From: Chlamydoabsidia padenii
Taxonomy: Eukaryota > Mucoromycota > Mucoromycetes > Mucorales > Cunninghamellaceae
Length of the DNA: 64,000 bases
NCBI GenBank assembly: GCA_025330725.1
Contig: JAIWND010000021.1
Coordinates: 434,001 to 498,000, forward strand
Reading direction: 5' to 3'
Positions 20,101 through 33,443 of this stretch are shown piece by piece (within the stretch, counting starts at the first letter, position 1; each line of letters begins with the position of its first letter). The position numbers and the translations under genes were made by a program. The notes under the pieces are model-generated. The model worked only from the letters and a program-made list of their open reading frames with translations, was not told the DNA's origin and searched no databases.

Positions 20101-21583
20101 AACTAGATACCCTCAACAAGAAGATTGAAATGTAAGTATTTGTTATGATGATAGATGTCTTTGAACTAATTTGTCTTTTGCTTAACATTGCAGGTATGAA
20201 CGAAGCAACGTACCATCACAGCTGGCTGCCTTATCTGACGAAAAGAAACAATTGGATTCTCACATCAAAACACTAAATGAACGACAAGAGGCCAAGAACA
20301 ATGATATACGAATTATGGACAAGGAATTGGCAGATCGACAAGGGGTAGAACGAGAACTCAAAGATCATATTCGATATCGAAGCATCAAGAAACAATTAAA
20401 ATCATGCGAATTGGAACTGGCGAAATATCAGCAACAAAGTCAACGATACGAAAAGGCGACCTATGAACAACAACTGGAACAACTGAAGAACAAGCAAACA
20501 CGGTACATTGGCACTCGTGGAGGACTACAAGGGGAAATACGGCAGATGCGCGATCAACTGAACCGATACAAGCACGACCTCGACACTGACTACAAGGACA
20601 TACAAGAACGATATGGCAAGCAATTTATACAAGTCAATTCTAAAGAAATTGCTGTCAATGATCTGGAAAATTATACAAAAGCTTTACAGCAGTAAGTAAA
20701 AAAGAAAGGTTTGATTTTGGATACATTTTACTAACAACCCTTCATCAATCCTTCTCTTTATACTTAGGGCCATCATGCGGTATCACTCTTTGAAAATGGA
20801 GGATCTCAATAAGATCATCAAGGAACTTTGGATGAGTACTTATCGTGGCGGAGGTAAGAAAGCAAAAGAAAAATAGCGTATGTATGCTACTTGATGAACA
20901 TTAACTATTCATTATCTCTCATGAATAGACATTGACTACATTGAAATCAGATCTGATGCTGAAGGGACCACTGCTGCCAATAGATCTTATAACTACCGGG
21001 TAAAGAAAAGGAAATATGTCATCGTCTGTAACATATAGATCAAAAAGAGACTAATCATTTATCTCACTGTAGGTCGTCATGATGAAAGATGGAAGAGAAA
21101 TGAATCTCCGAGGACGTTGTAGCGCAGGACAAAAAGTGCTAACATCGATCATCATCCGATTGGCTCTGGCGGAAACATTCTGTATTCATTGTGGAGTACT
21201 GACTTTGGATGAACCGACAACAAATCTAGACCGAGGAAACATTGAAAGTCTGGCGGACAATCTAGCAAGGTAGATAGAAACATGGAACGATTAACATACC
21301 CAATGAAAGATTAATGGTTTTTATTTTTATTACCAGAATCATCCAATCAAGACGGGCCCAATCAAATTTCCAATTGGTTGTGATCACCCATGACGAAGAA
21401 TTTGTTGATTATCTATCAAAATCTGCAGTATATGAAAAGTACTACCGTATATCCAAAGATGAAAAGTAAGTAAAGATGATAAGAAAAAAGATGATCATAA
21501 TGTACTAATGCTTTTTATATATATAAAAAACCTCACTTAGTCAATGCAGCATCATCCGGGAAGAAGGCTTCAACTCCGCTTGA
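16541..21583 (+). CDS. RAD50: DNA double-strand break repair ATPase RAD50
   Basis: RAD50 is the SMC-like ATPase of the MRE11-RAD50-NBS1/Xrs2 complex, which tethers and processes DNA ends in the nucleus. Seventeen exons, from 16541-16663 to 21541-21583, join to about 1299 aa, close to the family's 1312. The Walker A motif GANGTGKT is at residues 34-41, and the Q-loop block [19 protein letters not shown] follows near residue 120. Long coiled coils flank the zinc hook, whose CPLC lies at about 677-680 within [12 protein letters not shown]. The C-terminal ABC half has the signature [20 protein letters not shown] and the Walker [12 protein letters not shown] (about 1220-1230). The D-loop and His switch block ([13 protein letters not shown]) follow. 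All key residues are present and every junction keeps frame. The first ATG, followed by [14 protein letters not shown], matches the family start. Confidence 0.97.
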
Positions 21584-21743
21584 ACAATTGTCCGCCACCT
21601 TTATTTGGAAGTCGCATGCGTACTCCTCTTCTCCATTGGGAACTGATCGGTCTTTGAAAATCAACATTTTTTTATCTTCCAAAAAAAAAAAACGACTCTC
21701 TCTTTAATCCATCTTTACTCTTCTATTACTGTTTGATTAATAA

Positions 21744-23655
21744 ATGAATCCAACAAATTTCAACTGGCTCAGCGAACTCACTCCAAATGAAAATGGTGGT
21801 GGAATCAATCTCCCATCTTTAGGGATGGAATCAAATGATCTTGCAACAAATGATATCGGTGGTGAACAAGACATTGTCAAGTATCTATTCGACAATACTC
21901 AATTCTCTATGCCTTTGGATCCCCTTGTACCTCAAGTCACCTCTCCTCAAAGCGTTAGTAGTAATGGTAACAATACAACTGATAGCGACAGTCCCAAGTC
22001 TACGACCTTGACGACAATGAACCACAACAATGTTAACACCTTCCCAGCATTCGATAGCACTTGGCTCACCAGTGTTGATACACAGAATTCCTTTAAAATT
22101 ATCCAAACCAGCACAGCACCACACACAACTGCACCTCAACCTCCTTTAACGGCAAACAACTCAAATTCAAGAAAGATGCGCATCAAGAAGAAACGTGAAC
22201 CTATCTTTGTCACTGAATCACCACAAAATGCATACAAGAAGAAGAATAAAAAGTCATCTGCTACTGGCGCCGCCTCAACATCACTCACCTTACCACCCAT
22301 CGATGAAAAAGACCAACAACAACACCAACAACAAGATTCATCTTCACCTTCCTCTCATTTTGACGATGAAGATGATATGGATATCAATGAATCATTGGAC
22401 AAGCAAAATCTTACTTCCAAGGAAAAGCGGCAATTGCGGAATAAAATCTCAGCTAGGAACTTTCGGGTCCGGAGAAAAGGTAATACACACACGTGGTTTA
22501 TACGGGAACTAATCATTACTATTTTCTATTATAGAATATATTACTCAGCTGGAGAACAAGGTGGATGAACAAGAAGATGAAATTGACTCTTTGAAACAGG
22601 ACAACAAGCGATTAACTGGGTTGAATGAACAACTGCTCCAAGAAGTGATGGAATTAAGACTTCAACTACAACAATCTTCGGTGACACAGCATCAACCACG
22701 ACACTATCAACAACAACAACCGGCCTTGACTGTCTCTCCTTCTTCTTCAGATACCAGCTCACCACCTGATTTCATGGAATCATTATTGGATTTTAACCTC
22801 TTTAACAGCAATGGAAACAATATCACCGGCAACAACTATAATCTTAATACCTACTTGTCTCATTCATTGATGCCTTCCTTTGACCTCTCACATATATTGG
22901 GCGATAAATTGGCGCATCCACCATCTTCGACCAATTTGGAAGAACACCGGGAATTGATGACAGTTTACCCCTTGTTGGCTCCTGCTCTTGCTTCCATTGT
23001 GATCCGACACACCTTCACTTTACATTATGCAGCATATCTTACCAACACATTCCCTTACGATTCTAACGCAACACGCCCAAAGAATGAAGTATTGGACATT
23101 ATGCACCCTGACGATTGGATCGCTGCAGCTTCATCAACACTTGCATCAACAACAAACAAGTACGGTGATGACGATCCAGATAACGACAAACAAAACAACC
23201 TCGTCCCATCACATCTAGTCGAACGAAGAAAAAAGGAATCATTCAAGTCACCATCGAAATCATATGAAAATGATACCGGCGACACTTGGAGTAGGGAACT
23301 CGAACGTAATATCCTACGGGAACATTATCCTTACTATGCCTTGATGCGACTCCGGGGATTCTCTCACGAAAAAATCATGCGACGTTGCCAGGCTTGCATG
23401 GAACACCGATTGGAGGTGGAACGACAACGACGTTTAAAGGGCCTCTCTTCTTGTAGCAAATTCCAGACTCTCCATGCCTTCACTTCAGTGGCCTCGGCTT
23501 TGATTCGTACCCCTTCTCGGTCTCCAATGATTGCTGGTGTTATTCAAGAATCCAAGGCTTGTCATGTTGGTTCCAAGTATGGCAAGAACAAGGCTACTTT
23601 GATGATGACTGCTCCACTCCGTGCTGCTCTTAGGATTGGTGGTGGAAAATCATAG
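21744..23655 (+). CDS. bZIP transcription factor
   Basis: Two exons, 21744-22479 and 22535-23655, encode about 618 aa. The intron splits the bZIP: the basic region KEKRQLRNKISARNFRVRRK ends exon 1. Exon 2 begins EYITQLENKVDEQEDEIDSL and continues the leucine zipper to about residue 285. The N-terminal 220 residues are Asn/Thr/Ser/Pro-rich with an acidic patch (DDEDDMDIN), a likely activation region. The C-terminus has a basic block, HEKIMRRCQACMEHRLEVER, and is otherwise unassigned. The basic region with N..SARNFR.RRK fits fungal ATF/CREB-like bZIPs. Which subfamily, and what it controls, I cannot tell. It starts 160 bp after RAD50 on the same strand with its own T-rich leader. Confidence 0.92.
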
Positions 23656-24152
23656 ACTTTTTTTAATATGTAGTTTAGCTTGTATATATCTTTCTTCTTT
23701 TTTTTTTTTTTTTTTTTGATCAATAGTTTTATTGTCAAACTTCTCGTTTTTATAACCATTGTCACCCATCATCTTATCCTTGTACATTTTCCCCCCTCCA
23801 TTATTGACAACTATGCTTACCAAAATAAAAGTGAAACTATGTGATTTTGAACCCCGAAGACCCGATAGGGTAAGACCCTTTTCTACTTTTTTTTTTTTTT
23901 CTGCGTTGGAAATCCTTTCTTTCGCTTTTACCTCACTTGTTGGTTGGAGCTGGGTTATTACTTTATCTTTATCTTGACCTACACAACTACATGTATCAGC
24001 TCTGTTTATATTATAAATATACATACAATTAAAAAGATACATAATCTACGTAAGAAAAAAAAAAAAAGGAAAAGGAAAAAAGAAAAGTCGATTAGTTATA
24101 CAAGTGGAAGAATACTTACCCATAGTCCTGTCATTGTTTAGGGTGATCTATC
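23656..24152. other. Intergenic region before the flippase gene
   Basis: The stretch holds poly-T and poly-A runs, the bZIP 3' end and a motif copy (ATTTTGAACCCCGAAGAC, about 23844). I see no gene. Confidence 0.5.
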
Positions 24153-26202
24153 ATGAGCAAGCGCCTGAAGCTGAAAGCTCTCTTCTCCAGCAAAGCACAA
24201 GAACAATTACAAGACGATGAAGAACAGCGACAATTACAACGAACAGCTTCCCAAAGCTCTTATATGAAACAACGACGGAAGGTTTATGTCAACATGATTC
24301 CCCACAAAGACTTTGGACAATCCTACGACACTTCCGACGACACACTTCAAGTCTTTGCCACCAATCGGATCCGTACAGCTAAATATACGCCACTCACCTT
24401 TGTACCCAAGAATCTCTTTGAACAATTCCGGAACGTGGCCAATCTTTACTTTTTACTACTGGTAGTCTTACAATGTATTCCTCTTTTTGGCGTGACGGAA
24501 CCTGCGGTGTCTGCAATGCCTCTTTTGGCCATTCTCCTCATTACAGCTATCAAGGACGGGGTGGAGGATCTGAAACGAAACCAATCTGATCAAAAAGTTA
24601 ATGGAGCCAAAACACTCACTCTTGGTCATTGGTCCAACGTCAACATTCCACCGGAACCTACTGGCTTTGTGTATAACTGGCATGTCTTCTTGGGCTTCTT
24701 TTGTATGTTGGCGGGGGTGGAAAATCGATATTCTCATGTATACCGAATGTCCACTATTAAGGGCGCACCTGTCATCAAGGCGGATAATATCGACAGCGAA
24801 AGCACTCTCCTTCAACGACCTTCTCATACCTTTATCCGACGACCTTCCTCACTGGCGACACAAGAAGGTGGACAGCCTGTACCAACCGAATACTCACATC
24901 ATCTGGATGTGTCTCAGCAAAAGAAGAACAATTCATCAGCATCCAAGAAGATCTTGACCACTGTGCGACAACGCTCTGATACTTTACGCTCGGAAATCGG
25001 TAACATTTTTAAACCCAGCAACAACACTAGCAACGGTGATGATGACAATGATGACAATGGTACAAATCGGAAAAAGTCAAAAAAATTCTACCGACCTGGC
25101 GCTATCCCACATTCAGTACTTTATCGATCACCAAGCCATGCCTCGGGCCATCCTAATGCAACATCACAAGACTCAAGACGGCGGCCCTCAACTGTGACAA
25201 ACATAGGCATGAAATGCGCTGATATGCTACCTGGTGATCCTCCTGCTCCTCATTGCAAATCTCTCTGGCAAGTGATACAATGGCAAGATGTCAAGGTTGG
25301 TGATTATGTCATGCTCCGTAATGACGATGATGTACCGGCGGATGTGGTGGTTTTATCGACTTCTGAAAAGGATAGCATTTGTTGCATTGAAACTCAAAAT
25401 TTGGATGGTGAAACAAACCTCAAGATTCGACAAGGTTTAACAGCAACAAAGGATATTCGGACAGTGCATGATTGCGAACGGGCGCGGTTTTATTTGGAAT
25501 GCGAACCTCCTCATCCCAACATTTATCAATTCAATGGTGTTATGCGGTGGAACATTGATCGACCGGCGGTGGAGGATGACAATTCAAGCGGTGGTAACCA
25601 TAGCAAGACTGGTGGATTCTTTCCTAATGTGTATCAAGACACTGGTTCGCATGATGATGATTCTGGCAGTAGCGGTGGACGATATTCAAGTAGGGCGGGA
25701 TCGGTTTCTCATCAGAAAACCGAAGCGATCACTCATAACAACATTCTCCTACGTGGCTGTGTGCTTAGGAATACTGGTTGGGTCATTGGTATGGTTGCTT
25801 ATACTGGTAATGATACAAAGATCATGTTGAACTCTGGTCGTACTCCTTCCAAGCGTAGCAGAATCGCAAGAAAAACAAATCCTCATGTAAGTAAAAGCAA
25901 TGCGTAAAAAGAAATGTATTCCTCAAATACTCACCTTTTTTTTATTTTTTTTATATTTATTTTTTATTTAGGTCATTGCGAACTTTATCATCCTTGCTAT
26001 ACTCTGTATTGTTACCGCCATTTTATCAAGTGTCTTCTTCCGAGGATCTGGTTCTGGTGCTTATTTTGATTATGAAATTGAAGGTTCTAGTGGCTCATGG
26101 CTTGGCTTTGTTACATTCTGGGTTGCTCTCATTCTTTATCAAAACATTGTGCCGATCTCACTGTATATCTCTGTTGAAATTGTCAAAACATTTGCTGTAA
26201 GT

Positions 26203-26242
<40 letters not shown>

Positions 26243-28917
26243 ACAAAGATGAAGAAGGAAGTACTAACTAGATATTTTACCTTGTAGGCTTACTTTATTC
26301 ATGCTGATATCGATATGTATCATGAAGAGACAGATACGCCATGCCTTCCTCGTACTTGGAATATCTCAGATGATTTGGGACAAATTGAATATGTATTCTC
26401 GGACAAGACTGGGACTCTGACTCAAAATGTGATGGAATACCGCAAGTGTACTATCAATGGGGTGATCTATGGACTGGGTGAAACCGAAGCAACCTACGGC
26501 GCTCATAAAAGGGACAGTGGACAACATGATGCTAACGACAACGATTACTCTGAGAAAGATTCTGAACCGACAGCTCAAGGCTTGGACGAACAGAAAAAGA
26601 AAATGTACGAACTACAAGCTGGTCTCTTCAAAAACCCTTATATTGGCGACAATCCAACCTTTATCGACCCTAAAGTATACGAAGATATCAGCAAAGATGG
26701 TGAACAACGTACGGCCATGATCCACTTTTTCTCAACACTTGCTTTATGTCACACAGCCATTGCCGAACGACCCAATGACAACAAAGAGGGCGACAAGAAC
26801 ATGACTTCCAACACCATCGAATACAAAGCGCAAAGTCCTGATGAAGCCGCTCTTGTGGCAACAGCTCGTGATCTTGGGTTTACTTTTTTGGGCCGCGACG
26901 CAGATCTCCTATCGGTTAATGTGATGGGTGAAGTCAAGGCTTTTGATATTCTCAACGTATTGGAATTCAACTCGACACGGAAACGGATGAGCGTCATCAT
27001 TCGCCCCAAGGATGGTAGCAACAAGATTGTACTTCTCTGTAAAGGCGCTGACTCGGTGATCTTTGAACGATTATGCTCGGACTTTGGTGATCAACACGAT
27101 TTGGCAACGAAGCAACAGCAACTCAAGAACGACACAGAAAAACACCTGGAAACGTTTGCCACCGAAGGGCTCCGAACACTCTGCTTGGCTTATAGGTTTA
27201 TTGCTGCCGAGGAATATGAAGACTGGAACAACAAATTTATGAAGGCTAGCTCAAGTATCTATGGTCGTGAAGAAAAACTGGATGAAGTCTGCGAAGAAAT
27301 CGAAAGTAATATGCTTCTAATGGGTGGAACTGCTATTGAAGATCGATTACAAGATGGCGTACCGGAAACCATTGCAATGCTGGCTCAATCTGGGATCAAA
27401 CTCTGGGTACTCACTGGGGACAAGACTGAAACGGCCATCAATATCGGGTATGCATGCAATCTTATAACAACAGACATGGAACTTTTGGTCATTAAGGCAT
27501 CAACTCGCGAAGATACTATCAAACAGCTCGAAGATTCTTTGGACCTAATCGAAAAGGAAGCGGAACTCGACAACGATGGAGTGGGCTACGATGGCACCGG
27601 TAATATCAGCAGCGACTATGAACTTCAACAGCAACTTGGAGAAGCCCGACGACGATCATTTGTACAACCGGATCTACACGAAACCGAGCAGCAGCATGAA
27701 CAAAATTACCCTCAAACTCACCAAAGAAACACAACATTTAGACGCAGGGCATTAGTAATAGACGGCGTCACTTTGAAATATGCTTTGGAACCCAGCAACA
27801 AGCAATATCTGTTACGTCTCGGTATGGAATGTGCCAGTGTTATTTGCTGTCGAGTCAGTCCTAAACAAAAGGCTCAGGTGGTGGCCCTGGTCAAGCGGGG
27901 ATTGGATGTGATGACTTTGGCGATTGGTGATGGGGCCAACGATGTATCTATGATTCAAGAAGCCAATGTTGGTGTGGGGATCTCTGGCGTGGAGGGTCGA
28001 CAGGCGGTCATGTCCTCGGATTATGCTATAGCTCAATTCCGCTTTTTACAGAAACTACTTCTTGTCCATGGTCGATGGTCTTACCTACGAACGGCGGAAA
28101 TGATTATGGGCTTCTTTTTCAAGAACATTGTATGGACCTTTGTACTCTTCTGGTATCAAATCTTTTGTCAGTAAGTATATCATATGTGTTTAAAAAAGGA
28201 AATTGTATAGATTGTGTATTAACTTTGTTCTTTTTTCAATCTAGGTTTACCGGAACGATGATGTTTGATTATGCACTTGTTACGCTCTACAACTTGATAT
28301 TTACATCTCTTCCTATCATCTTCCTCGGTATTTGGGATCAGGATGTCAACAGTGACTTATCGTTACTCTATCCCGAAATGTATCGCATGGGCTTGCGTGA
28401 TGACAAATTCAAGACAAGTCGATTCTGGTTAACTGTACTGGACTCTATCTTCCAATCGGCGGTGTGTTACTTTTTTCCCTACATGCTTCTTGTTGCTGGC
28501 GCAGTGGAACCCTCGGGTCATGATCAAAATGGAATGTATGAAATCGGGACGATCATTGCTAGTTATGCGGTGATTGTTGCAAATCTATTTGTAGCTACAT
28601 CTTTATACAGCTTCACATGGATCCAATTATTATGCATCTTTCTCTCTATTGCGGTGTATTATCTCTTCACTGGTATTTACTCATGCTTTGTGGCATTCAA
28701 TTTCCGTGGACAAGGCAGACTCTATGGTAGTGGGCTCTATTGGTTGGTACTTATGCTGACAGTAGTAACCTGCTTCCTTCCTCGAATGTGCGCAAAATAC
28801 TATGGTCATCAGTATCGCCCTTACGACAATGATATTATTCGGGAACGCGAACTCATACTGAAAAATGGTCGATCTAACGATAAGACCGACAAGTCAAAAG
28901 GTGATCCTTCTTCTTAA
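24153..28917 (+). CDS. DNF1: P4-ATPase phospholipid flippase (Dnf1/Dnf2-like)
   Basis: P4-ATPases move phospholipids from the outer to the cytosolic leaflet of plasma, Golgi and endosomal membranes, usually with a Cdc50-type subunit. Four exons, 24153-25886, 25972-26196, 26288-28170 and 28245-28917, encode about 1504 aa. The N-terminal block FATNRIRTAKYTPLTFVPKN and the membrane pair beginning VANLYFLLLVVLQCIPLFGV are typical. The actuator domain has DDDVPADVVVLSTSEKDSIC and QNLDGETNLK; DGET is the dephosphorylation loop. QNIVPISLYISVEIVKTFA marks M4. The phosphorylation motif DKTGTLTQN is at about 692, followed by YKAQSPDEAALV, CKGADSVIFERL, LWVLTGDKTETAINIGYACN and GDGANDVSMIQEANVGVGIS. A Ser/Asp-rich insertion of about 150 residues (24800-25250) lies in the actuator region, as in Dnf proteins. 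The paralogue choice (Dnf1 or Dnf2) is not resolvable. Confidence 0.95.
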
Positions 28918-29492
28918 TATTTCCCTCTCGATAATTCTTTCCTCCTTCCTCTTTTTGTTAGTTATGTATATGTATTTATTTTGTTATTTAATATTGTTAT
29001 TACTACTTTGTATAATTAGTCATTATTATTCTTTTTCCCCCTCTCTCTCTCCTTCTATGTAACCACACATTGTATTATTTTATCTTTTTACTTTAATAAA
29101 CGCTTATAGCACTACACTACTTCGGTTGTGCGCCAAATGTAGTACATTTGTTTTATTAGCAAAGATTGGGCGATGCATTATGTGTAAATGGTTGCTAGAT
29201 TGCTTTGTTTTATTTGATGTTTTAGATAGAATGGAGGGTCTCCTATTTTTGCCAATCGATAATGATAAAAGTGTGTTATGTCCCCCCCCCCTCTCGAGGA
29301 TAGGCGAACACATTTGATTTTACATACAGGAGTGGGCAAATTACAGTAGTCGGTTTCAATCGGCGCTTGAATGGTAGCATGAGTTTCTTACTCCTTTTTT
29401 TTTTTTCCCTTCTTCTTCTCTCTTTCTCCTTCTGTCATTATAAACGATTCGATTCAGGCAACATCATCTTCAACTTATTTACGCCTCAATCT
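28918..29492. other. Intergenic region
   Basis: This contains the flippase 3' end with AATAAACG near 29095, a C8-9 run near 29282 and the motif GTCGGTTTCAATCGGCGC (29349-29366). A T/C-rich leader of the next gene follows. I see no gene. Confidence 0.5.
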
Positions 29493-29642
29493 ATGCCCGG
29501 ACTTACTCTCGATCATTTAAAAACTGCTGCCTACTCCTTGAAGGAGCTTTTGGATGATCATGGGGTTCGATTTACTTCTCGTCTCTCAACTCATGACCTC
29601 GAAAAATTCGAATGTGAACATACTGTACGGTAAACTAGAAGA

Positions 29643-29678
<36 letters not shown>

Positions 29679-30558
29679 AAAGATAATAATGATATAGATC
29701 TCATGTACTAATGTCCTCCTTTGTTTAAATAGGCTTCCTGAAGATTATCGCTTCTTCTTGACTCTGGTGGGCAATGGCGGTAAATGTGGACCCTGTATTG
29801 AAGGGATCTTACCACTTGGCGTATTCCCTTCATCTTTCTCTTCCGATCGATTATCTCTGTTGAATGGTCTCCCTGATCTCTTCCCTTTTACCCAACCTTC
29901 CATTTTAATCTGTGGTGGTCAAGACGAGGATGATACTGACTATAGCGACACGATAAGCGATGACGATTATGGCGTGGACAATAGGGTGGACGACACATCT
30001 GACGAAGATACCTCTTCCAACAATGAATACTCTGAAAATGAAAATGAATACAACGACAAAGAAGACGATGACGATGAAGACGGTGAAGACGAAGAAGACG
30101 AAGAAGACGAAGACGAAGACGACGACGACAAATACATGGCTCCCTTCTCTTATGGAGAAATACATTCACATTTGGTACAACATAGGATTGGTATGAAAAG
30201 CAACACTACTTTGGTGGGTGGTTACTTGGTGCTGGGAACCATTGCTCACGATAAACAGTATTATTGGATCTTGATCTGTGGTGGTGCATGCCGTGGTGAA
30301 ATTTGGATAATGAATACTCATGGATTTTACTTTCCGACATGCAGCAGGATGAAGTTTAACGAATGGATTGAAGATTGGCTCTCTGGTGGTGGTAAAATCA
30401 ATGCAAGTTTTTGGGCCTGTGGATTGTATGACCCCCAACTGACTCGATGTTTTGGTAATGATCTCGATAATGCATCAATCTCGGATACTACTAGCGACCA
30501 AGAAGATGATGATGATGATGATGATGATGATGACGACGACGACGATAGAACGATCTGA
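29493..30558 (+). CDS. SMI1/KNR4 (SUKH) domain protein with acidic tracts
   Basis: Two exons, 29493-29629 and 29733-30558, encode about 320 aa. RLPEDYRFFLTLVGNGGKCG is the hallmark N-terminal block of the SMI1/KNR4 (SUKH) fold, and PCIEGILPLGVF follows. The second half, YLVLGTIAHDKQYYWILICG, ACRGEIWIMNTHGFYFPTCS and MKFNEWIEDWLSGG, completes the domain. It is split by a very acidic insertion (about 30 Asp/Glu within DDDDEDGEDEEDEEDEDEDD) and ends with another Asp run. In yeast, Knr4/Smi1 links cell-wall integrity signalling and cell-wall synthesis; SUKH proteins elsewhere are immunity proteins. Which role applies here is not clear, since overall architecture differs from Knr4. An in-frame ATG at 29379 would add a Leu/Phe-rich stretch that reads as a pyrimidine-rich leader and was not used. 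Confidence 0.82.
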
Positions 30559-31134
30559 TTGTTTCTTACAATCAGTTCTTCCTGAATGATCTACCCTCCC
30601 TTACCTCCTCTTTTATTTATTTTTTATTTAGTAATAGTAAATAGAAGTAAAAACATTGTTGTCTTTTATCTTGCATGTGGTGGCATATATATATATATAT
30701 TGACATACCCTTAATAAAATCTTACTTTACGTCTTCGTGTACCATATAATGATGTGTGTCTTTATTATTGATAGTTTTATTACTGTCTCCTTTTTATGTT
30801 ATTCTTAGATATATAAACTGGTGCCAAACTACTAAACCAGGTCAAAGGCTGGATGCTTTGTATGCAAGTTTGTTCAACTCCTTGGTCTATTATAGGAGTC
30901 ATTGACAGGTAATTGGGTGATGATGGTCTTGGTTTTACGGATCTCCTATTTTTAAACGCCGATCCTCCTGCTTTTTTTGCCTTCAGACTCCGTTTTTTCC
31001 CCTCTCTCTTTCTCTTTTCCTTTGTTCTTTTTTTTTTTTTTTTTTTTTTTTTACTATACCCTTCAACTCGATCACTCTTTTTATAATCTGCACTGTTTTG
31101 TCATTCTTTTAGTAACTACAACTTGAACAACAGT
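30559..31134. other. Intergenic region
   Basis: The stretch holds poly(A) signals (AATAAAA near 30713), a (TA)n stretch near 30690, the motif ATTTTTAAACGCCGATCC (30948-30965) and a poly-T run of about 23 nt near 31030. I see no gene. Confidence 0.5.
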
Positions 31135-33443
31135 ATGGGAACAGGACTCGGTAGCATCGCGCTCATATTTTTAATTGTGTCCCCTGAAACGATATTCGCA
31201 ATTGGTAAGTACGTGGTAAAAGATAGTATACTGAAATTACTGTTTACTAATGCCCTTTATATGCTTCTTCCATTTGGTAATGTATTGCCACTTTTATTCT
31301 AGATCCCCCTTCAGACACAACAGCCTCTGTGGATCTACCTATTTGGGCCATTATCATTGTGGCGATCGGTATTGGACTCTTGGTGATTACACTCTGCTAT
31401 TTCCTTCTACGACGATACTTGGCCAAACGAAGAACAGTAAATACCATCGACCAAATTGAAAAGCATCCAACCAACGCCACATCTAATATATCAACCTCGA
31501 CCACCACCATGGACACACTCGATAAACGATCCACTCAGGTGTACAAACCAAGCATGATCGACCAAGACAAATTAGCGACCTTGCCACTGCCACCTCCTTC
31601 CACCTCACTATTCTCTGACAAGATGGAATTAAATTCGGAGGATGCCATGCAGCTTTTTGAACGATACATGCAAACGGAACGCACCAAAGGGGGACTCACC
31701 ACCATCGATCTTGACATGCCTCAACAACTAGTCAATACGGTCCAACAAAAAATGGGAACCATCAAAAACACCTTACAACAATCTTTACGGAGACAAAAAT
31801 CAAAATCAAAGGCAACAGCACCTCTGAATCAGATGTTTGACACTCCCACTGCGTCTACTAACAAAGGCCGACCTGATGTACCAAGGAAATCAATGTCTGA
31901 ACTCAGCCGCCACACATCCTTCTCAACACCGACAATTGCTTCTTTGGATATCGCCACTCCGGATGTACCTTCACCAGCTCTCATTAAAACACCAACTACA
32001 CCAACACCACACGACTATCTTGAACGTAAAAGGTCGTTGCCAAATATCGATCACCAAAGTACCAATGACAGCTTGAATATAGCATCATCTTCATCAATAC
32101 CTTTGCCTAAATCACCATTATTATCACCACCATTACCTTCATCACATTCGATATCCTCTTCGTCTTTGTCCAACTCACCGGAGACATCATTAACATTACC
32201 AGTACCACCAACGCCAGTTTTTAACAGCACGATTGATAATAGCAGCAATATCAGCAACAACACTAGGGGTACCTTCAATGATGATATAATTGACTCCGAC
32301 ACATCAGCAATTCATGCAGCACGACGGGTGATTCGATCTGCATCCCGAAAATCCAAAACCCGATCCACCTTGATAAATGAAAATGCTGTACTCAAGATGT
32401 TTGATCAATCAACCGACTTATCCAACTTTGATGGCGATTCACTATCACAACAATACAGGGATCGTCGTCGTGCTTCTACTGCTGTATCAGGCTATACTAC
32501 TGTATCGGGTCGGTCTTCGAATACAACTGGTGCTGCTCTTGCTGCTGGTGCTAGTGGAACATCGACAAGGTATTTGACAAACGACATTCTGGTGCGCCGG
32601 GCAAGTACTCTTGGAAGAAGTTATCAAGCATCACAACAAACAAAGTCATCTGGTGGTCGTTTGGAAGGGCTGTTTGATCCTGCACCACCACCAACTCCTT
32701 CGGTAAAAACACCAACACCAACAACAGCAACATTTAACCCGTCAAATGAAAAGGTGGAGGTGACTCAGCTGTTTGATATGAATCGACCACGAGGATCAAT
32801 AGCTCTACCAATCAAGGACAATCAAGAAGAATCAAGTAAATATGCTGTACCTGATGATATTCTTATGCATCCTACCCAACAATCACGATACATCTCTACA
32901 TCTGACACTCCAGGAACAGATTCATCGACAATGGCTACCAGATTATCACCCAACGGCATCAAGAAACAGGTTACTTCGAACAACAATGAAGGATATGGTG
33001 GTAAAAGTGTTGTACAGGATCGGATGGACAACTTTGAAGGATTATCGGCACATACGGACAGTACAGGGCATAGTCGGAAAAGCAGTAACAGTGTGGCCAC
33101 CATGGTACGGATATCACAACAACATTCGCAAACTTGGAGTGGAAGAACACAGTCAAAACGAGCAAGTATTCCTCAACAACAACAAGACTCTTCACTTGCA
33201 ACAACGACACAAGAAGCTGATCATTCGCCATCCATGACACCCATCGCCGAGGACTCGAAACAATCAACACAACCCGTGACATTCTACACTGTCCGATCTA
33301 CTCGACCGAAACAACGTACTGGATTGCCTAGCTGGTATAATCCTGATGATGCCCAATTCTTACCTCAAGACAAAACACCAGCGGAACGTGAAAGGGATCA
33401 ATACTTGAAAACTCTCCATGGAAACTCACCTAGACCAAACTAA
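31135..33443 (+). CDS. Single-pass membrane protein with long Ser/Thr/Pro-rich cytosolic tail
   Basis: Two exons, 31135-31204 and 31303-33443, encode about 736 aa. The N-terminus MGTGLGSIALIFLIVSPETI reads as a signal peptide. After a short extracellular stretch (DPPSDTTASV) comes one membrane helix, LPIWAIIIVAIGIGLLVITL at about residues 35-58. RRYLAKRR then acts as a stop-transfer signal. The remaining 670 or so residues are disordered, rich in Ser, Thr, Pro and Gln, with many basic-Ser stretches (RRQKSKSK, RSASRKSKTR) that look like kinase targets. It ends RPKQRTGLPSWYNPDDAQFL plus a charged tail. The layout resembles cell-surface sensors or axial-type membrane proteins, but no domain identifies a family. 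Function unknown. Confidence 0.8.

Noticed and set aside
29379..29492. In-frame upstream ATG giving a hydrophobic N-terminus to the SUKH protein
   Set aside because: The apparent hydrophobic stretch is translation of a T/C-rich leader of the kind found before most genes here; the second ATG (29493) was preferred.
29888..30169. Arg/Leu and Val/Phe-rich antisense frames
   Set aside because: They are shadows of the GAC/GAA acidic repeat of the SUKH gene.
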